Source: Dyella amyloliquefaciens
Lineage (GTDB): Bacteria; Pseudomonadota; Gammaproteobacteria; Xanthomonadales; Rhodanobacteraceae
Reading direction: 5' to 3'
Assembly: GCF_004296575.1 (NCBI RefSeq)
Contig: NZ_SAYT01000001.1
Coordinates: 552,906-616,905 of the forward strand
Length of the DNA: 64,000 bases
Of the stretch, positions 15,206-24,800 are shown piece by piece. Both the position numbers and the translations under genes were made by a program. The notes beneath the pieces were generated by a model. The model worked only from the letters and a program-made list of their open reading frames with translations. It had not been told where the DNA came from and made no database searches. The stretch's first letter is position 1. Each line of letters opens with the position of its first letter.

Positions 15206-16930
15206 TTGATTGTCGGTATCGATCTAGGGACGACCAACAGTCTTGTTGCTGTATGGAAGGATGGCGGACCCATTCTTGTACCCAATGCACTGGGGGCCAT
15301 GCTGACCCCTTCGTGCGTTGGCTTTTCCGATGGCGGTGAACTCCTGGTTGGCCAGGCAGCCAAGGACCGTCTGCAGACACATCCGCGTCTGACGGCAGCA
15401 AATTTCAAGCGTTACATGGGATCTGCGCGAGAAGTCCCCCTTGGAAAGCGCAGTTTTCGTCCGGAAGAGCTTTCATCTTTTGTGTTGCGCGCTCTGAAGG
15501 ACGATGCGGAAGCCTTTCTCGGCGAACCCGTCGATGAGGCCATCATCAGCGTGCCGGCGTACTTTAGCGACGCGCAGCGAAAAGCCACGCGCGCAGCAGG
15601 TCAGTTGGCGGGTCTTCGCGTGGGGCGGTTGGTCAACGAGCCCACGGCCGCGGCACTCGCCTATGGTGTGCGGGATGCGGGAAGCGAACGCAAATTCCTC
15701 GTGTTCGATCTTGGCGGTGGGACGTTCGATGTCTCCATCCTGGAAATCTTCGAAGGCGTGATGGAGGTGCGTGCCAGCGCTGGCGACAACTTCCTCGGTG
15801 GAGAAGACTTCCTGGATGTGCTCGTCGAGGATGTCCTTGCTTCCGCGGGAAGCAAGGCGAAGCTGACCCTGTCCGACTTGTCGCCCAACGAGCAGCAACG
15901 GCTGAGGGAGGCCGCGGAACGCCTGAAGTGCGCCTTGTCGGTAGCCTCTGAGGCCGACCTGTCAGTTCGGTTGCGCGACAAGGACATAGCTTATCGTGTC
16001 CATGAAGATCGATTCATGGAACTCTGCGAGCCGCTTTTGCAGCGACTGCGGCTTCCTGTGGAGCGGGCTCTTCGCGATGCAAGAATCCGTGCCGCGGATC
16101 TCTACGAAATTGTTCTGGCGGGCGGATCCACGCGCATGCCGATCGTGCGCAAACTGGTCACGCGCATGTTTGGCCGCTTCCCGGCGACGACCGTGAATCC
16201 GGACGAAGTCGTCGCGCTTGGCGTGGGTGTCCAGGCTGGCCTCGCCATGAACGACTCGGCGCTGGACGAAGTGGTCATGACCGATGTCTGTCCCTACACG
16301 CTTGGCATCAATACATCGCAGCAAGTCGGCAGCAACGGAAATGGTTTCGTCGATGGCTTCTATCTTCCCATCATCGAACGAAACACTGTCGTTCCTGCCA
16401 GTCGAAGTCGGGACATCTTTACAGTCCGCGACGGGCAATCAAGGGTCGCCATCGATATCTATCAAGGCGAAGCAAGACTTGTGAAGGACAACATCCCCCT
16501 CGGCAAATTCATCGTTGAGGTGCCACCCAATTTGCCGGCAGGGGGGGCTGGGGCGAATGTTCGGTTCACCTATGACGTGAACGGGTTGCTTGAGGTCGAA
16601 GCCACGGTTCATAAGACCGGCGCCAAAGAAAGCATCGTCATCCAGGAACACTCGGGTGTGTTGTCCTCCGAGGAAATCCGTTCGCGCCTTCAGGCGCTGG
16701 CCAGTATCAAGCTGCATCCGCGGGAAGAGGCGCGCAATGCGGCCATCATGGCACGTGCCAATCGCCTCTTTGAAGAAGCGCTGGGACCTGCACGCATGAC
16801 CATCTCGAGGGCACTGGCTCAGTTCGAGGCGATTCTGGAGAGGCAGGAGCCACATGAGGTCGCGTCCGCTCGCGAACAGTTTCAGGTGTGGTTGGATCAG
16901 TTCGAAAGCAATCCTTTGATTGACGCCTGA
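15206..16930 (+). CDS. hscC: HscC-type Hsp70 chaperone
   Basis: 574 residues from TTG 15206, set by AAGGGG 6 nt upstream and by the family N-terminus IVGIDLGTTNSLVAVW. Hsp70 signatures are present: GIDLGTTNS (4-12), VPAYFSDAQRKATRAAG, NEPTAAALAYG, FDLGGGTFDVS and VLAGGSTRMP, then a short substrate-binding part (VEVPPNLPAGGAG) and a reduced lid. The length and sequence style fit HscC rather than DnaK (about 640). HscC proteins work with membrane J-like partners (DjlB/DjlC) rather than DnaJ/GrpE. The next gene begins 25 bp after the stop and encodes just such a partner, so they form a chaperone pair. Confidence 0.92.
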   Translation: MIVGIDLGTTNSLVAVWKDGGPILVPNALGAMLTPSCVGFSDGGELLVGQAAKDRLQTHPRLTAANFKRYMGSAREVPLGKRSFRPEELSSFVLRALKDDAEAFLGEPVDEAIISVPAYFSDAQRKATRAAGQLAGLRVGRLVNEPTAAALAYGVRDAGSERKFLVFDLGGGTFDVSILEIFEGVMEVRASAGDNFLGGEDFLDVLVEDVLASAGSKAKLTLSDLSPNEQQRLREAAERLKCALSVASEADLSVRLRDKDIAYRVHEDRFMELCEPLLQRLRLPVERALRDARIRAADLYEIVLAGGSTRMPIVRKLVTRMFGRFPATTVNPDEVVALGVGVQAGLAMNDSALDEVVMTDVCPYTLGINTSQQVGSNGNGFVDGFYLPIIERNTVVPASRSRDIFTVRDGQSRVAIDIYQGEARLVKDNIPLGKFIVEVPPNLPAGGAGANVRFTYDVNGLLEVEATVHKTGAKESIVIQEHSGVLSSEEIRSRLQALASIKLHPREEARNAAIMARANRLFEEALGPARMTISRALAQFEAILERQEPHEVASAREQFQVWLDQFESNPLIDA

Positions 16931-16955
16931 CTACAGTGATTCACCGGGGACGCGC

Positions 16956-18857
16956 ATGCAGTGGGTATTCGAAACACTTGGCATCGACAAGAGTGCCGAC
17001 GTAAGCACTGTTCGCAAGGCTTACGCTAAAGCTCTGAAGCAGTGCGACCAGGTCGCCGAAGCAGAACGTTTCCAACGCATCCGCCAGGCCTATGAGTGGG
17101 CGCTCCAGTGGGCCAGGCAACAGGAGATGGAAGCAACTGTCGCTTTGGAGACGTCCTCGCAAGAGCCGTCTATCGACCTTTTCGATGGGACGGATGGCCA
17201 GTTGCCGGTCAGGACGCCCGCCAAAGCTGTGCGGTTGGATGAGAACGAAGACTTGTCCCGGCAAGTGTTTGACGAGTTCGTCGCCGCCATCACGCTTGGT
17301 GCGGCCGAGGTCGGCCCGATCCTGACGAAGTATGCCCAGGACGTTCGGCTTACCGCGCTCGATGCAAAGGCCCTGTTTGAGCAAGCGGTTCTTGTTCGTG
17401 CGTTTACCCAGCCGGGCAATATCCAGCTTCTGGACGCGGCCTGTGATCTATTCGCGTGGGACACGTCTAGCAGGCATTTGGCTGCGGTGCGCCCCGATCT
17501 GGTTCATCGAATGCTGCGTCAGCAGACTCTGCGGCGCCTTCTCATGGGAAATGGCGGCTCCGATGGCAGGGAGCTCGGAGAAATGGTCAGCGTCTTTGCG
17601 CAATGCCAAAGGGACTCCAAGGAGAAGGTGGAGCCATGGCAGATTGTGAACGCGAACCAGGTGCTTGACCGCTACTCGGCGTTCAAATTCGAGCTTGGCG
17701 AACGCTATGGGGCTGAAGCGCTGACCTGGTGGCATGACAAGCTGCGATCGAATGCAAATTTGTGGGCTGCGTACGATGAGAAGAGAGCGCAGGCTGCTGT
17801 CCTCCCTCCGCCGAGCCGGCCAGTGCGTCGGACCGGCGGTTCGTCGGCGGGATGGCTTTTGATCTTACCGGTCATCGTCTTGATGAATGTGCTCAACGGC
17901 GCTCTCTCGCCGTCCCATCAGGAGCGGACAAGTTATCAACCTTCGTCGACGCCGCTGGTAGCAAACCCGGTTCCTGCCGATCCTCATAAGCAGGAGATGG
18001 ATTTCCTGCATGAATTGGCGGACAAAGGGGACCCGGAAGCGGAAAACAAGCTGGGCGAGATCATCAAGGTCAGCGCGACTGGCGATGTGGACTATCGCAG
18101 CGCCGTCGGTTTGTTCCGAAAAGCATCTGACAGTGGGTTGGCTCCAGCGCAGTTCAACCTCGGGGCCATGTATGAGGAAGGCCACGGGGTAACGCGCGAC
18201 CTTTCCAGGGCTGCCGAGCTGTACAAGAAGGCTGGGGAAAAGGGCTACGCGGAGGCGCAGTTTCGCCTCGGTGTGATGTATAGGGAGGGGCGCGGCGTGA
18301 AGGCGAACGCCGCGGCCGCGCATGCCTGGTGGGAGAAAGCGGCCAAGCAAGGATATCTTGCTGCCCAGTTCAACCTGGGCCTTTCCTTCGCCAAGGGCGA
18401 GGGTGTGAAGCAGGACTACACGGAGGCAGCACGCTGGTGGCGCATGGCTGCGATGCGAGGAAATGCAAACGCACAAGGCGGTCTGGGTTGGCTCTATCAG
18501 CAAGGCCTTGGTGTGCCGCGGGATGACAAGGCTGCCGCCCAGTGGTTTCGCAATGCAGCTTCGGCGGGGGACGTCGCTGCGCAGATCAGCCTCGCATCGA
18601 TGTACGAGCGGGGTGTGGGAGTCAGCAAGAATCCAGTGATTGCGTACGCCCTGCTGACAGTCGCGGCTTCCCGCGGCGACTCTCCGAATCATGATGCGTC
18701 CACGGCGATCAAGCGTCTTGACGGCGTACTCAGCAAGGATCAGACGAGGAGCGCGGTCGATCTTGCAGGGAAACTTCGGTCGCGCAACACCTTCCTTGCC
18801 AGGCTGGATGCGGCTGTCCAGTCGCAGAAGAGCGACGGGGTGCACTCGGCAATCTAG
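16956..18857 (+). CDS. J-like membrane protein with Sel1 repeats, HscC partner
   Basis: 633 residues from ATG 16956. Residues 1-50 read as a J-domain of the DjlB/DjlC kind (FETLGIDKSADVSTVRKAYA then RFQRIRQAYEWAL), but the loop that should carry HPD reads KQCDQVAEAE, so the motif needed to stimulate Hsp70 ATPase is absent. Residues about 60-290 are a helical region, one membrane helix follows (about 296-315), and the C-terminal half (about 345-600) holds five to six Sel1/TPR-like repeats (for example AQFNLGAMYEEGHGVTRDLS) that would lie in the periplasm. It is coupled to hscC. It probably anchors HscC at the membrane. Missing HPD is the notable point. Confidence 0.88.
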   Translation: MQWVFETLGIDKSADVSTVRKAYAKALKQCDQVAEAERFQRIRQAYEWALQWARQQEMEATVALETSSQEPSIDLFDGTDGQLPVRTPAKAVRLDENEDLSRQVFDEFVAAITLGAAEVGPILTKYAQDVRLTALDAKALFEQAVLVRAFTQPGNIQLLDAACDLFAWDTSSRHLAAVRPDLVHRMLRQQTLRRLLMGNGGSDGRELGEMVSVFAQCQRDSKEKVEPWQIVNANQVLDRYSAFKFELGERYGAEALTWWHDKLRSNANLWAAYDEKRAQAAVLPPPSRPVRRTGGSSAGWLLILPVIVLMNVLNGALSPSHQERTSYQPSSTPLVANPVPADPHKQEMDFLHELADKGDPEAENKLGEIIKVSATGDVDYRSAVGLFRKASDSGLAPAQFNLGAMYEEGHGVTRDLSRAAELYKKAGEKGYAEAQFRLGVMYREGRGVKANAAAAHAWWEKAAKQGYLAAQFNLGLSFAKGEGVKQDYTEAARWWRMAAMRGNANAQGGLGWLYQQGLGVPRDDKAAAQWFRNAASAGDVAAQISLASMYERGVGVSKNPVIAYALLTVAASRGDSPNHDASTAIKRLDGVLSKDQTRSAVDLAGKLRSRNTFLARLDAAVQSQKSDGVHSAI

Positions 18858-18862
18858 CTTGC

Positions 18863-18919
18863 GATAACGGGGCTAGGTTCACTTCTTCGCTCTTCCAGAA
18901 GTGGACGTGACCCTGTCTT
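18863..18919. repeat. Palindromic repeat, AGGTTCACTTCT type
   Basis: GATAACGGGGCTAGGTTCAC, TTCTTCGCTCTTCCAGAA, GTGGACGTGACCCTGTC. It sits directly after the J-like gene. Confidence 0.82.
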
Positions 18920-18957
18920 TGTAGATCGAAAACGTAGAACGTTCTTGGGGGAACGGA

Positions 18958-19722
18958 ATGAAACGCTTTGTTTTAGGTGTTGCTGCTCTGATGTTCGCTC
19001 ATGGCGCTTGGGCAGAAGGCCCAAGTGCAAATGATTGGAAGCGGTCTACGCTGTTCGTGACAGGTGTTGCCGACATTGATGCACAGGGCAATGTTCAGCA
19101 GATCGAACTCTTGCCCAACGAGGACAAGGACAGCAAGGCGCTCTCAGAAGAGCTCGCGCCGCTTGCCAAGTCCACTATGTCCCATTGGGGATTCGAACCT
19201 GCAACCGAAGATGGCAAACCGGTGGCAGGTCGCACCTTCCTGCATGGCGTTTTCGAATTCCAGGAGGAGGGAAGCAGTTACAAGGCTCGCCTTGCCTTCA
19301 TTGGTAATGGTCCGGAGATCTACAAGCCGGTAGCGCCGAAATATCCGAAAAATATGATGTCTGATTATGTCCAGGCCACCTTGAACATGATCGTGCGGGT
19401 ACAGCCGGATGGGAGCATTACAGACATTCACCTTGAGTCAGCACAGAGCACGGGCAAGCGACGGGTTGCGGGGTTCGTTCAAGCCGCCATGGTGGCTATG
19501 AAATCTTGGCGTGCTGAGCCGGAGACGGTCGATGGGCATCCCACGAGCACGTGGGTCCGTGTCCCGATATCGTTCAACCTGCGCGATCCCGTTAGCGGGC
19601 GCCGATACGCTCCTGAGCTTGAGCGGTCCCTCGACTCGCCTGAAGAGCCTCCTGAGTCCTCGTCAGGCGATCTGGCCCTGGCGCTCGATAGCCGCATCAA
19701 GATTCGCCCTCAGACGCCCTGA
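18958..19722 (+). CDS. Secreted protein with TonB-C-like domain
   Basis: 254 residues from ATG 18958 with a clear signal peptide (MKRFVLGVAALMFAHGAWA). The C-terminal half resembles TonB C-terminal folds of the energy-transducer TonB type: PVAPKYPKNMMSDYVQATLN, VRVQPDGSITDIHLES, then a strand ending VRVPISFNL. There is no N-terminal membrane anchor or Pro-rich spacer, so it is not a working TonB. Such soluble proteins are common in Xanthomonadales and their role is unknown. A paralogue with the same layout is at 33231-34079. Confidence 0.8.
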   Translation: MKRFVLGVAALMFAHGAWAEGPSANDWKRSTLFVTGVADIDAQGNVQQIELLPNEDKDSKALSEELAPLAKSTMSHWGFEPATEDGKPVAGRTFLHGVFEFQEEGSSYKARLAFIGNGPEIYKPVAPKYPKNMMSDYVQATLNMIVRVQPDGSITDIHLESAQSTGKRRVAGFVQAAMVAMKSWRAEPETVDGHPTSTWVRVPISFNLRDPVSGRRYAPELERSLDSPEEPPESSSGDLALALDSRIKIRPQTP

Positions 19723-20208
19723 CAGCGCGACCAAAAAGGGGCTGAGTGGGTGCCCCGACTTCCCAAAGGGTTGCCGCGAGGCATCCCTATGTGCCTTGCT
19801 CCGGGCGCAGGTTTCCAACATTCACGCACGCAAATGGGCCGGGTTCCCCTCCTCGAAGTGGAGAAGTGAACCCGGCCCGTTTGTCGATGGCAGCGCGCTG
19901 CGCTGAGCCCAGAAAAGGAAATGGGCGGCCCTTGTGTGGCCGCCCATCATTCCAGCCAGTCCTCCGTACCCGGTGGCCCGCTGGTGCTCCGCCAGAAAGG
20001 CGGTCGCATGCTTGGCCGAGCTGTCCTGCCAACTCGGGAGCAGGGTCAGATTAAGTGACTGACCGTTGTGGTGCCATCAGGAGAATCTTAGTAAGTCGTA
20101 AAACCGAGCCCGCAGGTCAGCATCGTACAGCTATCTGTCACATGGCGGGCGCAAGGAGCGACCGGCCTTGGAGAACCAGGGGGCGGCGCACACTTCAATC
20201 CCGGCCGA
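19723..20208. other. Gap holding a direct-repeat copy
   Basis: About 490 bp without a credible gene. It carries the first copy of the ~280 bp direct repeat (19823-20102) that recurs at 26967-27243. Confidence 0.6.
19823..20102 (+). repeat. Direct repeat copy 1 (with palindromic element inside)
   Basis: Shared landmarks with 26967-27243 in the same order: CGCAAATGGGCC, GAACCCGGCCCGTTTGTCGA, AAAAGGAAATGGGCGGC, GCGGTCGC, AGATTAAGTGACTGACCGTTG and CTTAGTAAGTCGTAAAAC. The palindromic element is 19831-19883. The copies have diverged, so the duplication is old or the repeat is a family. Confidence 0.75.
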
Positions 20209-21417
20209 TCATGGCTGGCTCTCGGCAGGGCGGAAATCGACACTCATGAAGTGTTTCGGGGCGCCGTGAGCGACCGGCGAGTCATTCAGGAACGCCACCG
20301 CGCCGGTATCACCCTTCATATAGGCGTCGAGAAAGCCCAGGGTGTAGCGAGCGACCAGTGCGTAGCTGGCATTGGCGTCGCTCCGGCCATAGTCCTCCAT
20401 CTGGTTCTCAGCGAACTTCTGCGCGCTACTGGCTCGCTGGTACATCGAGGAGAACTCGGGGTGAGACATGCCCAGCATGTGGATCATCCATAGATCGCCA
20501 TGCGTCCACGCGTTCAGCACGCTGGGCCCCTCGTTATCGGCGGTGGCATAGCGATTCCAATCCTCGAGTGACAGATAGCCCCGGCTAAAGAACAGCAATG
20601 GGATGGTCATGCGTTCGGGATGGATGTTTCCGGACTTTTTTATCAGGCCGGGGTAGTAACGCATGCTTCCATCAAGCGCCACCAGCGCCTTGATGCGGCT
20701 ATCGCGAGTCGCGGCAAAGAGATTGGAGATGCCACCCCAGCTCCAGCCGGCGACCGCGACCTTGGCCATGTCGACATCCGGTAGCGATTTCGCATAGTCG
20801 ATCAGGAAGGATATGTCGGCAGCTTCCGCATCGATATCGTCGAGATTGTCGTCTGCGTCCCGTGTCGACTTTCCAAGGGATGGACTGGCGATGACCACGT
20901 ACCCGTGGCTTGCGAGGTACTCGCAGAGATCAGCGTTGTCCCAGGCGACAGACGATTGGCCGGGCGCATAAATGACAAGCGGAAAGCGCCCGTTGGCCAT
21001 GGGGGCATCGTATTGTGCCCAAAGCACGGCATGGGCCGACCCAGCCAACTTCGATACCCATTTATTGTTTTCGTCGGGACGATCGAAGTGGACTTCCGTC
21101 TTCGCAAGTTGAGCATAGTCACCGACCGTCATGGCCCGGCCGCTTTTGCCCGAGGCCGGATACCAGATCAGGGTCTGGATGGGACGTGGACCGGTGGCAG
21201 CAGCGGAAGTCGTATTGCCAGTAGGCTCGAGAGGAAATGTTCTGGAAGCGTCGAACTGATTTACAACTTTCAATCCGACGCTGTAAGGACCCGGCTTTCC
21301 CGAGAACTCGAAACCCGCCCCCGGTGCCTGAGCCAAGGCTGCAGGAGCATGAAGGGTCAGTGCGACCAGCATGGATAGTGCAACCAGAACCCGGGCTGCT
21401 ACTTGGCGTCCCCGCAT
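20209..21417 (-). CDS. Secreted alpha/beta hydrolase (dienelactone/PAF-acetylhydrolase-like)
   Basis: 402 residues from ATG 21417, with AGGAGAGG upstream, giving a clean signal peptide (MRGRQVAARVLVALSMLVAL, cleavage near ALA-QAPGAG). The nucleophile elbow is GWSWGG (GxSxG) following DVDMAKVAVA, with strand RFPLVIYAPGQSS upstream for the oxyanion region. ASHGYVVIASPSLGKSTRD resembles the platelet-activating-factor acetylhydrolase/chlorophyllase branch. It is exported and acts on an unknown ester. It lies between the two copies of the direct repeat with the autotransporter, in the same direction, but 417 bp apart and so probably a separate transcript. Confidence 0.87.
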   Translation of the reverse strand: MRGRQVAARVLVALSMLVALTLHAPAALAQAPGAGFEFSGKPGPYSVGLKVVNQFDASRTFPLEPTGNTTSAAATGPRPIQTLIWYPASGKSGRAMTVGDYAQLAKTEVHFDRPDENNKWVSKLAGSAHAVLWAQYDAPMANGRFPLVIYAPGQSSVAWDNADLCEYLASHGYVVIASPSLGKSTRDADDNLDDIDAEAADISFLIDYAKSLPDVDMAKVAVAGWSWGGISNLFAATRDSRIKALVALDGSMRYYPGLIKKSGNIHPERMTIPLLFFSRGYLSLEDWNRYATADNEGPSVLNAWTHGDLWMIHMLGMSHPEFSSMYQRASSAQKFAENQMEDYGRSDANASYALVARYTLGFLDAYMKGDTGAVAFLNDSPVAHGAPKHFMSVDFRPAESQP

Positions 21418-21834
21418 GCTTGGTTCCTCTCCTGGCGCCCTCGTCGGGAGAACAGCGAACGTTATTGGCGCATCGAACACCGCCAACGGCGCCGTGAGAT
21501 GCAACTTCCCCTCACGACATGCGCCGTGAGGCTAGCGTGCTTTCCATTGACTTCTGAATGTGTCGTTGGTCATGGCACGCAGGCCGGTGATCCATTCACG
21601 AATCCTTGAGGGTCGCGTGGACTGACGCTAAAGGTGGTTGAGGTGGCCTGTGTAGTGGTCAAGTCACCCTGGACCACCGGATAGGTACTCAGGCCGCCAG
21701 CGCATCAACGACAACTGGCGGGCGTTGCCTCAATGCGCATGCAGGCGGCGGTGGTGGAGTGGATCGGCCCACGGAAGTCGCTGGGCCGATGCGCTCCACC
21801 ACCGCCATTGCTTTCAACGGAAACCGCGCGTTCC
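21418..21834. other. Gap between autotransporter and hydrolase
   Basis: About 415 bp without a credible gene. It holds the hydrolase promoter and a very long GC-rich hairpin at 21747-21806. Confidence 0.55.
21747..21806 (-). terminator. Long hairpin downstream of the autotransporter gene
   Basis: 25 bp arms (21747-21771 with 21782-21806) with two mismatches and a 10 nt loop, 30-90 bp past the stop codon of the autotransporter gene. No T tract follows. It could stop transcription or protect the 3' end of this long mRNA. Confidence 0.6.
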
Positions 21835-24800
21835 CTAGAGCGCGACAACCACCTGCGTCGAGAGCATCTGCGCCTGGTCACGCTGGCCCTTTTCGTAGTC
21901 GTAGCCGAATTTCAACGACGTGCGCGCCGAAAGCGTTGCATTGAGACCGACATTCAACACGCCGCTGTATCGCGACAGGCCGATGCCGACCAGCGGCTGC
22001 CATTGCTGCAGGCCGACGAAACTGGCGTCGAACGCATCGCCCTGCGAAGCGAGCGTGCGACGGAACTGCGCGCTGGCACTGAAATCAATGGTGCGGCCTT
22101 CGTCCAGGTCCCAGTGATGGGCCGCACGCAGGCCGAGGCCGGCCTGCCAGCGATCCAGCGTCTGGGCGTTGGCGCGCAAGCCGAAACCGCCGGCGCCCTG
22201 CTCGGCAAAACCGCCGCGCTCGATGCTTGCATATTCCAGATTGGCGAAGGGCGTGATGCGGCTGCCGGCCCAGTTCAAACGCAGGCCGCTCTCGCCATAG
22301 GCTACGTTGTAGTTGCCACTGTAGTCGGTGGATACGCCCTGCGTGCCCGTGCCCAGCAGCAGCTGGCGGCTGACGTCCTGCTGGAAGTAGCCGAAGCCGA
22401 TGCGCCCCTGCGTGTACCAGTCGCCATTGCGCCAGCCGGCATACACCATGCCTTCCGTACTGCGGCTGTGGTTGCGGTCAAAACTCTGATCGAGCTGCTG
22501 TCGACCCTGGCTCTGGCCGAAAGCGAAACCCGCCACGCCGGAACTGCCGATCTGCCGATCGTTGCCGACCAGCCATCCGTTCAACTGGAAGCCGACACCG
22601 TCATAGCCGGCGCGGGCCATATCGCCACCCACGTTGACGTCGTGCGTCCACATGCCGAAACCGGAATTCTTGCCCAGCAGATCGTCGAAGCGATCCGCCA
22701 GCGCACGGCTGGATGCATCGATGGCCTCGAAAGTCATCGCCGCGCTCGCGGCGTGCAACTGGCCAGAGAGGCTTTGCAACGATGTTTGTGCCGCCTGCAG
22801 GGTCGGCGCCTGCTGGAACTCACCGGCGGCCTGCACGAAGCCACTCGGCACGCTCGAGAGATTGCCCGCGGCGATCTTGCTGTCCAGCTGGGTGAATGCG
22901 CCCTGCACGCGTTGCGCGCTGACGAACGAAGATGGCGTGTAGGACACGCCATTGCCGGCAGCGGCGGTCGTCACGTTGAGGCCGGTGGTATCCAGCCACA
23001 CGCTATTGGCGTCGTAGTTGATGGTGGTTGCCGTGAACACCACGCCGGCGTCCTTGACCAGCTGGCCGAAGGTGCCGGTCAGGCCACCGGTTGCGGTAAG
23101 GACATTCGTGTGCGCGTTGCCGACGTAGCCGCTGTCGGCGCCAGTGATTTCGAGCGTGCCTCCGTTGAGCGCAGCTGTTCCGCTGACTGCAAGCTTGCTG
23201 CCGAGGCTGACTGCCAGGGTGCCAGTGGCTGGCTGGCTGTAATTGCCGCCCACGTTCGTATCGCCGCCATGGACGGCGATCTTGCCGGCGTTGGTGAGAT
23301 TGCCGCCAATGCCGGGTACGCCAGGATGCAGCGATGCGCCCGAGTAACCGTCGAGGGTGCCCGCCGGGTTGATGGTTACATCGCCAGGCAAGGCATTCAT
23401 GGACATGACCGAACCGCTATTGATCGTCATGCCGCCCGTGTAAGTGTTGAGCCCCGCAAGGATCAGTTCGGACGAGCCATTCTGCGTGACGGATCCTGTT
23501 CCGGTAATGGTCCCGCCGAAAATGGCCAGCGAGCTATCGAATACGAGGGAGCCGTTGTTCAGGATATCTGACCCAAAAAACGTACTGCTGATCGGACTAC
23601 CGGGCAGGTTGCCTGTGTTGTCGATCTGCAACGTACCGCTCTGGATCACGATGTGCGAGGGACTGATGTTGGCCCCCGACAGCGGTAAGGTGAGGGTGCC
23701 CGCGCCGGCTTGCACCAGCGTGCCGTCGTACGCTTCCGAGTTGTAGCTCGTAATCGTGCCGCTGAACGTCACGTCGTCGCTGCGGTCAAATACCAGGCTG
23801 CCGTGGTAGAGGCTGATAAGAGTGCCCTGGCCAATGGAGCCCGTCGTACCTCCGTTGCCAATCTGCAGGGTGCCGCCGCTGATGGTGACCATGCGCGGGC
23901 TGAGATCGTCGTTGTCGATGATCCAGGTGCCGCTGGTGGGGCCCCCCAAGAAGCCGGCGAACGTGGTTTTGCCGGTGACTGCCTGCGAATACAACTGCAC
24001 GGTGCCTGGGCTGCTGTTCAACGTCAGGAGAGACGTGTCGTTCGAGCCGATGTCGAGGTCGCCATGAATGGAGCCACCGGGCGAGAGCGTCACGTAGTTG
24101 ACTGCGGTGGGATTCATTTGCACATTGCCGACGATGGTGCCCGCATTTGTCAGCGTCAGCGCTCTACTCATGCCCCCGGCAGTCTGGCTGTCCGGGACCA
24201 CAAAAATGGCGCAATCGCCGGCACCCGCGCAGTCCCCTGCCGTTGTCCCGGTGGTTTCGATGGTGGAACCGGCAGCGTTTGTCACGCTGCCTCCCTGCTG
24301 CAGGTAGAGAGCTGTCGTCGCCCCCGAAATGGTTGCGCCCCCGGTATTTTTTACCACCGCGCTGTCGCCGCTCACACGGATGGCAAAACCGTTTGCGGAA
24401 CGGATCGAGCTGCCGACGCCGTCATTGGTGATGCTGCCGCCGTATTGCAGGTCGATCGCGCCCGCGCCACCTGCAATGGCGCCGCCTCCCGTATTTTTAA
24501 CGCTGCCCGCCGTCAGCAGCGTCCGGATCGCGATGCCGCCGACGGAGCGAATGTTGCTGCCGGGACCATCGTTGGCGATCGAGCCGCCATAGCCTGAGTC
24601 GATGCCGATGTCCCCGCCTTCTATCAGTCCGCCGCTGCTGTTTTGGACGGTAGCCACATAACCATAAAGCGCGATGCCAGCATGATTTCCCTGAATGATG
24701 CCGCCGTCATGGTTCTGCACCGCAGGGGTGTCGAAATAGGCGCCTCCGGCATCCACGGCAACGCTCGTGTTGCCACCTAGCACGCCCGCATTGTCCAGGC

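Noticed and set aside
18958-19722. TonB energy transducer
   Set aside because: It has a cleavable signal peptide and no membrane anchor or Pro-rich spacer, so it cannot span the periplasm from ExbBD. Only the C-terminal fold is TonB-like.
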